From: Cruorifilaria tuberocauda
Lineage: Eukaryota; Nematoda; Chromadorea; Rhabditida; Onchocercidae
DNA length: 62,559 bases
Direction: 5' to 3'
Assembly (NCBI GenBank): GCA_013365365.1
Contig: JABVXU010000329.1
Location: 1 to 62,559, forward strand
How positions within the stretch are numbered: the stretch's first letter is position 1; each line of letters starts with the position of its first letter. A program made the position numbers and the translations under genes. The notes beneath the pieces are model-generated. The model did no database searches and was not told where the DNA came from. It saw nothing but the letters and a program-made list of their open reading frames with translations. Positions 1 through 11,198 of this stretch are shown here, in pieces.

Positions 1-3000
1 CCGTAAAATTATTCAAGTTTCAGTTTTGAGTTCAATCTAAAATTTTTTCGCGATACATATTACGTTTTATGAAATTATGCGAACTTTTGATGTTCATTTC
101 ATTCTTTCATTCTTCATTCTTGTTAATTCTTTCCATCATAGAAACCTGAACAAACTTTATTATATACAAATTCTTTTTCTCGTTTTTGCCGAGCCTTCTA
201 ACATTTTATTCATTCATTTAATGCTTTTCACTTTCTTTTATGTCTGTGAACTTCAAGATATTTTCTCAAAATCAGTCAGTAATAACTTGCAGCATTGAAT
301 GTTTTTCGAAATGCTGAGCCTCTAATTTCTAATGTTGTCGATTCCATTTCATTCTCATTAATTGACATTGTCCAAAATCGTTAGGAAAAATGAGATGAAA
401 AAATCTATATTAATTCGTAACTAAATTCTCGATAGTACTTTTAGCAGTGTACTTCTAGCTAATTAGGTTCCTACAAAATATGTATAAAATTATGGCTTCA
501 CTCATCCTAAGTGTCCTTACCATTTAATTTGAGGCAATTTACAAAAGTTCACAAAAACTTCCAAACAACTGAGCAATGTTTCTCTCTTTTTAAGAAGAAA
601 AATTTTTTCAGAAATGAATCTTTGATTTTCTTCACGGTTCTGTAATTACTACAATATCTACTTTAATAAATCTTTTTATTGTCTTCAGCGATTCAGAAGT
701 TGCATCCGTTTTTAGTAACTAATTCTTTAGTCGCGAATGTCAGTTAGTGAAAGTTTAATATCTAGCAATGCACTTCTCTTGCAACAGTTTATGGATTGTG
801 TAATGAGTTATCATAATTGTAAATTACATATATTTATCAAATGCCATATCACAGACTGTCTTCAACATCTCTTTAATTTAAACATAATGGCTCTCTCAGA
901 TATCAATGTTCGCGTTTCGTTATCGTTGTCATATGGTATATACTTTTCCAGTACCAGTATTGAATTTGTTACTAATTAATAACACCTTTTTTCTCTCGAT
1001 TAATATGCACTAAATGATTTTTTCAATCAGTTTATTTATTTAATTTCTAGAAATTGATCGCTTAGCGCTCCAATGTCCAAAAAAATTTTTCCGAGTAAAA
1101 TTTTTTAAGAATATGATCATACTTTCTTGAAATTAGCATATACCATTTTTTTTGAATTGCTTGTATCTTATTAATATTTGGTTCAGCTTCTCATTAATTC
1201 AATGTTTTACAAACACTTTCCCATCTTCAGGTTTTACAAGGGAGGCATTTTCTTAATTTACTTCTTCATTGAAACGGGAATATTGACTTTTGTGTCTTTT
1301 TTCTTGCAGTTGGCTATTTCTTTCTCATTCTTCACGGATAGTGGTATTTCACTGTCCAGTTAAGGTTCACTTCCTGCAAGCATATCTTTTTCCGACAGTA
1401 GGTTATAAATTTAAATCAAATTTTTTTTAATCATTCGGCAAATCCTTAATCTCGTCAAATTATTTCAAACATTTGCTGCAGAACATTCTATTCTGCTCCA
1501 TCGCAATTAATGAAAATCACTTCCTTTTTTTGCTTTGCATTGTTGTTGTGTTGCAATCTTTTTTCTTATTAATTATTTCATTGCCATATTTTGATGCACA
1601 AAAATTAAAAAAATCAAAAAGTGAAGAGGGCTAAATAAACGTGTAAATTTTACAAAAAAAAATTAAAAATTTTTACAATGACGACAGACACACATGTAAA
1701 TTCTATGAAAGTTTCAATCAGACTTCCTTCGAAAAAACGAAATCCACTTGGGAAATGAGCGATAGGAAAAACCAATCAATTAATAGCTTAATGAACTTTG
1801 GTGCAATTAGTTAAGTTTGAAATAGCTTGTAAATTAAACTAATGGAAGGATAAAACATGAAGATAAGTAAGCAAGCAGTAATGGTCATTTATTCTTGATC
1901 CACTTGTTTATCTTGTTTATCAGTAAGATCATACAACGTTTAATCTATTCTTATCTAGCGGGAGATTTCTGCATAGGTCTCGAGAAACTATATCAGAGAA
2001 ATAAAAAGAAAGAAACATATATTAACTAAAAGGTTTTTTTAAGATTAAAATTATTTCCAGTTAATTATATGAATAATCCGGAAATGTCCTTGAAGTTTTA
2101 TATAGGAAAATAATTTAAGTAAATGTACGAAATATGAAACTGAAAAAATTTTCCATGATACTTATTGTTTCGTACGTTGTACACAAATTTCTTAAAATAT
2201 TCAATTAATCACAGAATAAAACTGGTACAATAATCAATTTAAAGAATATTCGGATTGTGTTTTGAAATGCAGGTAAAATATATTAGTTATTTAAATAATA
2301 ATAAATGCAAAGCCCTTAAGACCGATTAATTTTACTTGGTACCTACATTTTGCTCATCAAAATTTTTGGACTAATACCAAGTGCTTTGTATATTCGACTG
2401 TTATCACCAGAATAAATATTCAGATTATTTTAGCAAAAGTATTTACTTCACACCTAAAGCCCGGCATTCAAATGATAATGCGATCTGGCAATTTTTGCCA
2501 TAAAGTTTGCTATAAGGAAATTTAGGAAGAGACAATGTACCTCAGGTTATATCACTCTTGTATTAGGGTAAAATGCGAGTTCTCGTGCTTTGCATAATTC
2601 TTTCAATAATTTCTACAGATTCCTTGCAATTTTTCATAATCGTCAAAGAACATATTTTCACGAAATTTTATCAATTGCTGAAAGTCTTACGTCATGTTTA
2701 AATTCTAACTTCCTATTAGAGTTGATTACTCATCACTCTCAGTTTTGGAAACGATACACTGTCTTAAGACCGCTGTCGAAGAACTTGAGATAAGAAAGCT
2801 GATTTCTTTTTCAGCATTCATCCATTATTTTTAATCTACTTTACCAAAACGTAATTTCCGCAAAATTCTTTAATAATAATTACTATGATAATATTGTAAA
2901 AATTTCTTCTTTAAAGCATTTCATCTTCTATTGCAACTGACGTTCCACAGCGTTATCTGAGAGTTTGCATATGACTTCAATTGTTTTTCTAAACACAATT

Positions 3001-3200
3001 TGGTGTCTAAAATATTCAGAAATTCCAGAAATAATATTTAGATAATTATTACAAAATTCACATCATTAACAGTAATGAGCATGAAATCTTTCGATATTTT
3101 CACTTTACTCAAAAGTGAAATTCTTTCACTGATTTCTTTCATTATTGTGATAAAATGGAGAGAATAATGTTTAGGCAAATGGACGTCTTAGGATGCAAGG
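1..3200. other. AT-rich stretch without a supported gene
   Basis: I see only short chance reading frames, A/T runs and no run of exon with matching splice sites. A short minus-strand piece near 3245-3290 ends in a good donor (GTAAGC) and could be one more downstream exon of the DM13 locus to its right, but nothing supports it beyond that. The segment is probably the 3' flank of that locus. Confidence 0.5.
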
Positions 3201-3329
3201 CACAGACTTTGTTATGCATTAAGGTGATGAGAAATTCAGCTTACTGATATATGAGTTAGATCAGGAGGTAAATGCATGTCATTGTATGGGAAATAAAGAT
3301 GTGATAACGGTAAACTTTGTTCCATAGAA

Positions 3330-6300
3330 AAAATGAGGAACCAAAAGACATCTTTGATGTCCAGATGTTCTGGAAGCTTAAGTATTATTGTTCGTTCGTA
3401 TAATCACGAAGTGAATCACAATCGATTATTTACTCTGCAAATAATATCAGTTATTTTAAATCTTACTAAAGTTGCAATTTAATTATACGAAAAGTAGTTA
3501 TTTAAATTCATTTGAAATGATAAATTACTCAATCGCAATGAAATCGTTCGAGCCGAATCAGATTAAAAATTTTAACAAGCACATAAAAATTATTAAAATA
3601 GTTCAAAATAAATTTTTTGAAGCACATCAATTCATAATACCATACCTATCATAAATTGGTACTATGCGACCGTTGCTATTTGGCAAAATATCCTTACCAA
3701 CAACGACCAAGCTGCTAAACCATTGCTTCTATAGTAAAATTTGTTAATTTCAATAGTTTTTGTGTTGATTTTGTAGCATCAGAATACGAAAAAATTGAAT
3801 GATAAAAATACAAATATATATGTATAAAAATGCAAGTATTTGAGACGGATATGGGTTCTGGTTTAACAATTACTAATAAATTTGATACAAACCTTGATAT
3901 ATTTCGATCTCATATTATACAAGTTATTGGGAATAAGACCTCGAAGTTGAACAGTTTCGGGTATTTTAAATGCTGATCCATTTGGAATCAGTACATATGC
4001 AACAGCACTCTGTGTAAGAAATTGTTTCGGGAATTTAACTGTCAGTGAGAAAAAACAGTCTCAGAAAGTTTTGAAAATCTTAATGTTTCTTGATTTTGAA
4101 ATTGACTTTTTTAGAAAAATACAAATATATTCTTTTCAAGCTTGAAAACAGATGTAAGAAAAGAAGTTCTCACTTGTCGTTTGTGATCCCATAACGCAAA
4201 CCAATTTACTGTTTTAATCCATTCGTCATCTGGTAAAGTTAGTAAAAGTGGCTGAGAGTCAACATTCCATTCAAGTGCTTCCATGCCGTTATTTTCATTT
4301 AGCGCATTTTGTGCATTAGTAATCTCTTCACTTTCACTGAATTTTCATTCGATAAAGTTCGATTTGTATTTAAATTTAACAGCTTCAAACTGGTTGATTT
4401 CAAAGTAAGTACTTGTATAAAAATGATGTAGTAGTGAAATTGTTTCTGGAAAAATCATTACTGTCAAATTTGCTCCTAAATGTAACTTCTTCCTGAAAAA
4501 AATTTGAAAGAATATTTCTTTAATGCAGTTTGATTGTTTTTTCATGGTTTACTCTTGTAACACGTTTCATTCAAAAAGATGTTTGCCCTTGGAAAGAATT
4601 GAAAATTTCACATTTAGAGGAAAATCGAGCTTTCAAATCAGCAACTGTTTCAATTGTTCCCAAAAGAACGTACTGACGAATTTTTATCGCTTCCCTTAGC
4701 ACTCACATATCTACCAAACATTCGGAGAATATCCTTATCAAATAATTTAGTATACAAATTGCTTCGTATATTACGTGAGGTCAACGTTAAGCGATTGTGC
4801 GCTTCGACAATCTGCAAAGGCATACCAATTAATTTCAGTGTTGTCAATATCGATAAGTGTTAGCATTTCAAAAAATAATAAAAAGTTTTCGGATTAAAGC
4901 GCTTATGTGGTAATTTAGAGCATCTGAATGCAGCACATTATAGTGATTTAACTTACCTGAATATCTTACCTATAAAAGGCGGTTGAACTGATAGGCTGTG
5001 GCTTTAAGTAGAAACCATTAGTGCTAGGAGTCATATCAGTTACACTATTACCGGTTCGTTTATATGGGCCAATCCAAAAGGTTACATTTTCTGAAGTTTC
5101 TGAAATTTTTAAAATATGAAAAAAGCAATTTCTTTCAAGTTCTTTCTAATATGCGTTGGTCATACAGAATATAATAAGAAAATAAGGTCATGCAGAAATT
5201 AAGATGAAGGAGTGAGTACATAATGCCTTGTTTACCAGTCAGTGATGTGCCAGGAGTGAAGTGAAATTTAGAAACGATAAATCGCCGGTTGTCAACTCCC
5301 ACAATGCACCCTCTGCATTGAAACGACTGCTATCGACCGTCTGAAGTTTTATCTTCTACCTCATTTTTGGAATGTATTCATATGCTTTGCTGACTAAAAC
5401 AAAAAATGTTGTACAATGCAAACATAAATGTGAATTTTATGAATTTTAATTTACTTGACTAACAAAACTGCCTCAATATTGACCATAGTAGTAGTCGAAG
5501 CAGATACTTCTTCCGCAGTTTTCTTTCGATTTTCTTGTATCCATTCCAGAAGCTTTCCTTCATTTCGCTTTCTTGTGCTGCTGGTATTTCTAGAAAGAGA
5601 TTTAGAAGCATCTAGCCCTTAAGATATCAGAATTTTCAACTAACTGATAAAAATTAATGAGTTAAACAAAACCCGAGCTGATCGTAAAGTATGTGGGTCA
5701 AGTGCTTCGGTTTGAATTGCCGCTTGCAGAAGAGATCGCTGCTCTTCTGGCAGACTATTCAAAAAAAAATTTCGGTCTCATTTTCATATAAACCTTCACT
5801 TTCGATACTTCTGATTGGGAAATCTTTTTTTGCTGAAAATTTTTATGAAAATCAATCATGTTCTGAGCCGAAGAATTCTTTTCAATTGGTTGGAGTCAGA
5901 GTAAATGGAAATAATTTAATGATCAGTGATTTTATTGAATGGTTGCGCATATTTATGTATATCAATTCATATATCAATTCATAAAATATTATTACCTAAT
6001 TCGGCAAAAACTTGTTGAATGCTGAATATATTAGACGGTGCCCCATATGATGCTTTAATATTGCTATTACTTATACAGTGAAGAATTTCGTACCGCTTAC
6101 CGCTGATGCCGGTGATGGAAAAATTTTATCAGGCTGATTATAATTGAATTAAATTTTAGATTTCTTGCTAATATATTCAAAAATTGGATAGTTCGAGAGA
6201 TTCGACTCATCAAGTTTTTTTATGCTATTTTGTGTAATATTATTGTGATATTTGTTATATTTCGTGAGAGTCTAATTCTTTTGGAAAAAAAATTGAATCA

Positions 6301-9300
6301 TTTATGAATTATATCCCCATTTATATTTGAGATTACCTGATTTGAAATTGATAAACTGAGCAAATTTGGCCGAATTCTCCACCGTATCATGTGATGATAA
6401 AAATGATGCAACATTAGCACCAAATGCATTCAGATTTTCTATTCCAGCGATGGTGGAGGAAAAAGGTGAAAGCTTGCTTTGAGATTGAGCCATAACTGCG
6501 TTTGAATGAGGAATGATTAGGACTTGTGTAGGACTGACCGTGCAAAATGAGCGTTTGATATCGACCTGTCTAACAGTATCATTATTATAACCTCTTCACA
6601 ATGCATTCGACAATTTGAATTTAAAATTTGAATACACATTTCAAATGAATCCCGCAGATAAATTATAGCTGAAATATTGCTGAAAATACTGATACCTGAT
6701 AGTAGTATTCGCAACAGGAATGTATGGTTGAAATTTATTTACTGCATGTAATCGTGCTACTTGTGAATCGGGTAATGACCATATTACTGGATGAATTCTA
6801 AACAATGTTACAATTACGATAATTATCGTTCCATGAAGACTAAAAACTTCGAGATATAGTTAAAAGATCAAATTTTCCTTTCTGTGATGAATTTAGAAGG
6901 TTAAAAAGACTTCCATTCACTCAGACCTTTTCATTATGATCAAATTAATTCCACATCATCTAAAATTTAATTTGGAAGAGAAAATTTAGTTAGTAAATTT
7001 TCTAAAACAATCTTTTTTGCGATATTCCAGATCATTAAAGCTTCAAAACAGTTGGTGATAAAATGATTCAAAATCTGAGAGAATATTTAAAGGAATTTTA
7101 ATTTTAAATCACACAGACTAATAGTATTTGAATGTTTTGAAAGTTCGAATTAGCCGGGAATAATTTATAAGCGATAACTGCTGTATGATTCTTCCGCTGT
7201 AAATGATTTATCACTCTGGTGTTCCGATTATAAACGTTAGTAGGTAATATGGAGTTGTGACTATTGCGGTATGTGCTGTACTGACGAAAGTAAGGATTTG
7301 ATCCTATCACATCACATTTAATCATATCCTTCTCCTTAACACTTTTCAGTGGTGTCAAGAACAATTGCTGTTTAATGCACATTTCTTACGAGGACATTTT
7401 TTGATTAATGATATTGTTGTCAATAGTCAAATATTTTTTTGTATTCCAAGGAGTGATAAAAGCATATTTTGGATTATATCGTAATTTCTACCTATCAAAA
7501 AGCGTATCAGATAGCTTTTGAAGATGTTGAAGAAACTACTGCAACACTTCATCATCAAAATTCTTCATTCAAATACTAATAATTTGCAACTAGGGAACAA
7601 TGTGCATGTTAGTATTTCAAAATTGACAATAAAGATCTAAAGAGCTTGGAAATTGAAATGTCGTCGGATGAATTCATTGAAATCACATGAAATCACTTTT
7701 CTTCTTAATCACAAAGTCGTTCTTCTTCTTCAAAGCAAAAAGATATTCTTAATATTATGACAGAAGTTTATAGAGAATATGGAAAATAAATAAAAATTTA
7801 CCTGTAGTTTTGTTAGCGAAAAATAAATACAATAAAGATAGAGACGAAATCATGAATTTAAAAACTTTGAGATGTAAATTAATAAAATCAGAAAATAAAG
7901 CAGTTTTTCATGGATTTGCAGTTAGCCAGAGTACGATTGAGGATAGAATAATTTGTTGCAATATTGAAAGTTGAACGATTGAATGGAATCAGATCAACTG
8001 CGCCGACCAATCTGCGCAACCTCAATTTCATGGAGATAACATTCAGTTTGAAATCAAGTAAAATTCTTCATTTCACAAAAAGTCATTGAGGATATAGCTT
8101 TTATTTCTTCTCTTCAAAAAAAAAAGAATCTTCGCTTCTCAGAAATGAAATTTTTATTAAAGTTCAACTAAAATTTTTGATTTTAAATCATCCTTTGTCG
8201 TGTTAATGCTTTTTATAAATAAAATTTGTTATGGAAGCTACTTTCAAAATATTTATTGTACTGTTTATTCTTGTTATCATCTTGAAAATTAACCATATCT
8301 TTCACAATAAATTAAATTGCTGGAAATTTCTCATTTTTCAAAAATGATCGCGTAGAAACAATAATAAATTGATAGAAAAAAGAAAAATTAATAGATTTTT
8401 CAAAACATAGCCTTTTCTTAATTAATTTAAATATGCAAAGATCGTTAAACGACCAGAAAAAGTTAGTTTTTAGAGAAGCTTTAGGAATGTGACAAACAGA
8501 ACAGAAATTAGTAACTTTCAATTTAGACATTATACAATTTTCATAATATACTTCATCTTGAATATTTGTTATCTCAGAGTTAATTTTGGTCCTTTTGATA
8601 AGTATATAAGGAATGTTTCACCTAATAAGAAACTATCATTGTTTAATCTTGCATGACGATCAAATGGCTAAATAACTATTGTTATAATTCTATACATTAG
8701 CCCAATTTATTGATATTTAAAAATATCAATAAAAATAGAGGTGTTGATAACTTTTGTGCAGAAATTTCATTGTATGGGTTTTGTTATCAGGTACATCGGG
8801 AGCTAAAATGAGGATAAAGGCGAGTAGTAGTTGTGGGTCAATCACTCATTTGATGGAATTACTTGGACGCCTCAATTTTTCCTTGAAACTGTGGAGAAAT
8901 ATGCCCTATTTAAAATAAAAAGCGATATAATTTTATTACTAGCTTCTTTATGCGCATTTTCTATTTCATTTTTACTGATGTTTGCTGGTACGGTTCTGTT
9001 AGTTTATTTAAATTTTAACTTGAATGATTAATTGGAAAGCGATATTTTGAATTTGAAACCTTAAAGACCTTAAATGTACTAATGTGACAGGAAATTAAAA
9101 GATTGTCTAATTAAATTTTATCTCACTATGCGATACCTTTGAAGGTAATTTTACTTCGAAAAAAAAACTCATTTGTCCTTGGCCTTTTATTCTTCAGTCG
9201 TTGCAAACTATCATTGCAATTTTCCGTAAATTGTCTGGACGAAGACATATTGAAAATAAGAAATTTAGTTGTTTACGACACGTCAATCTCTCTCGAAGCT

Positions 9301-10332
9301 GGAAAAAGTGATCTTTCTGCCATGGCAAACTTGTTTGGTTTGTTGACGAAATAGCAAGAAGAATAGAAATGACAACAAAGCTCTACAGCTCTATGTCTGT
9401 GTCATTGTTTAAAGAAATTCTGAAACACTTTACCAAATTCACTTACGGAAATAAATTCATCAAATGCATTTATTATCGGTTCAGTAAAGCCATTTAAAAA
9501 GTTATTACTAAAAAACAATAATTATTGCAGCCGAAATAAAGAATTAATTAAAGGTTTACTACAGCTTTTTTTTTTATTTATTAGTCAATCACATTCATAT
9601 TATATTCAAATTCGTGGTTAAATCCTTTCCCTTATTTATCATTTGTTTTTCCATTTCTTCATTCATTTGTTCAAGAATTGGGATTAATGCACATTCACCC
9701 AATTTATTAAATGTTCAAAAAAATTTTGAAAAATCATCCACACTGCAAAGAATTTACAAAATAGTACAAAATGAGATTTATCCGCCCAACTAGGACAAAG
9801 CAATCGAATTTAATTATGTAAATTAATTTGATATGCCAATCAAGAACGTTGAAATCTGATTTTATTTTGTAAAAAAAAAGCTGCATGAAAGAAACATGCA
9901 AAATTATGGTAAAATTTGCATATTCTATGATATTTTGAAGATGTACCGATTTTAAAACTTTCTCTTTAATAGTCACCTAATTAAACGGTTGTTTAGTTTT
10001 CAAAATACTGTCGCAGAGGAAGCATACACAAGTTCCTTGATGTTTCAGCTTCAGTGATTGAATTCAAAAAGATAATTACCGATTTGGCAGCTTGTTGATT
10101 ACAATTCTGATCAAAAACTTCAGGGAAGTTAGTTGAAAAATAAATCTTTGACTTTTGTGGTTTTACAGCCTCTCCTGTAAAAAGGTAAACAGAAAAAGAT
10201 TTAACCACATTTATTTATTTTTTGTCTATATCGCTTACCTGTTGACGTACCTCTTCTTCTGCTCACTCTATTTAATTTACATCGAGTGTGAAATTGTACT
10301 TTTCTTTCAATTGAACTTCGATTGACAGTCTT
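3330..10332 (-). pseudogene. Large multi-exon DM13-domain locus, apparently disrupted
   Basis: Read on the minus strand, many splice-bounded segments look coding. The clearest are 5236-5329, 4970-5099 and 4174-4336, which join in phase and give a DM13-type domain (starts RGCIVGVDNRRF, then VTFWIGPYKR, then LLLTLPDDEWIKTVNWFALW). Exon 3893-4038 follows, then a second DM13 copy near 3640-3790 (VVGKDILPNSNGRIVPI) and 3330-3400 (ILKLPEHLDIKDVFWF). DM13 domains occur in extracellular proteins related to fly Skeletor. Upstream segments at 10239-10332, 10080-10174, about 9600-9755, 9450-9510, 9160-9330, 8755-8812, 7900-8040, 7110-7380, 6341-6493, 6010-6119, 5680-5850 and 5470-5620 are coding-like but match no domain I know. 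Breaks: an in-frame TGA at 9715-9717, a one-base shift in the A9 run at 5761-5769, one-base losses near 3706 and 3400, and several exon pairs (for example 4174 to 4038) whose phases differ by one. Neighbouring genes read cleanly, so decay is more likely than sequence error, but both remain possible. The limits of the locus, and whether all segments belong to one gene, are uncertain. Confidence 0.6.
4174..5329 (-). other. Best-preserved DM13 domain (three phase-matched exons)
   Basis: The exons are 5329-5236, 5099-4970 and 4336-4174. The joins GTAAAC...TTTCAG and GTAAGA...ATTCAG keep one reading frame of about 125 residues. It carries the usual DM13 order: a short beta start (GCIVGVDNRRFIVSKFHF), the FWIGP strand, and the closing LTLPDDEWIKTVNWFALWD strand. 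It lies inside the disrupted locus and shows that the parent gene encoded an extracellular DM13 protein. The next exon (4038-3893) would read VKFPKQFLTQSAVAYVLIP if one G were present at its start. Confidence 0.7.
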
Positions 10333-10458
10333 CTATATCTCATTTGCATTTTTAATTCGTTGCATGTGGTAATCATCTTTTTAATAATTTTTTACTTTTT
10401 TTGCATATGATATCAATCATCAAAACCTGCATGAACATGAATAAGCGAGTTACTATAA

Positions 10459-10476
10459 TTCTAGAATATTCTAGAA
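10459..10476. promoter_or_regulatory. Perfect four-unit heat-shock element
   Basis: The 18 bases read TTCtaGAAtaTTCtaGAA, that is four alternating nGAAn units with exact 5-bp spacing, which is the textbook HSF-1 binding arrangement. It lies about 130 bp upstream of the leftward DM13 locus and about 720 bp upstream of the HAD phosphatase start. The match is exact, but use by HSF-1 is inferred. Confidence 0.55.
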
Positions 10477-10924
10477 GTGATTGTGCATGTTTAAAAATAG
10501 TGTAACAACGTAAATAAAATTTTAAACCAAATTTGGAAAGAAATCCGCATGACTTCTTTTAATGTTTATTATTATTGATCCATTAAATGGATGAATGTGA
10601 AAATATAAAATTTAAATTCATTGTTTCTATTCCACTTCTGTTTGTTATACTGAAGTATATACTGAGCATAAAATGAACATCTAGTTTCCGTTATTAAAAA
10701 GATGCTCTATTGAATAAGCAAACTATCTTACTAAGCTAGTAGCTTCATCCAACTAATTTCCAATCTCAACTACTCATCCTCATCAACTTTCTTACTCTTT
10801 TTCTCCTTTTTTCTCTTCTAGATAAATTATCCATCTTCTAGAAAAATTCAAGTCCTATACGTCTTTTCCACACTTCATTCGATAACGCACGCGCGTCTGA
10901 ATGCTCGGGCATGGCTCTCATTTT

Positions 10925-10972
10925 ATTTACTGACTCCTGGAAATGCATATTTACTCACTCCAGGAAATGCAT
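10925..10972. repeat. 24-bp tandem duplication in the upstream region
   Basis: Two 24-bp copies (10925-10948 and 10949-10972) differ at two positions, and both end in GGAAATGCAT. They lie about 230-270 bp upstream of the HAD phosphatase start codon. Confidence 0.8.
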
Positions 10973-11198
10973 GTACAACTTATGAAGCAGAACTTTCACT
11001 AATGCTTCTATAATTACTTTCAATGACGCTATTTTACGTGTAAGTTTTATTCGATGAATTCTAAATTTTGCAGGATTTTGGTGCAATTTCTAAACCTTCC
11101 GATAGTTTGCTGTTGTTATTGCCAGTGGAAAAATAGAAGCAAAGGATAAAAGAAAAGAAAAGAAAAAAGGAAGGAATTGAAATTAAACAGCAGGCGTT

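Larger units (their letters stand above)
10333..11198. other. Divergent intergenic/promoter region
   Basis: This 866-bp gap separates the leftmost-facing DM13 locus from the rightward HAD phosphatase gene. It holds a four-unit heat-shock element, a 24-bp tandem duplication, a short GC-rich patch near 10888-10915, and pyrimidine tracts around 10780-10830. I see no coding exon in it apart from a possible extension of the DM13 locus at its left edge. Confidence 0.6.

Noticed and set aside
4720..4830. Minus-strand exon-like frame between two DM13 exons
   Set aside because: It has an acceptor and a donor, but the DM13 exons on either side already join in phase without it, and including it breaks the frame.
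8808..9354. A plus-strand two-exon gene (8808-8890 joined to 9198-9354) giving an intact 79-residue product
   Set aside because: It splices in phase, but the minus strand of the same DNA carries exons (about 9160-9330 and 8755-8812) that also match in phase and fit the surrounding minus-strand locus. The plus product has no recognisable motif.
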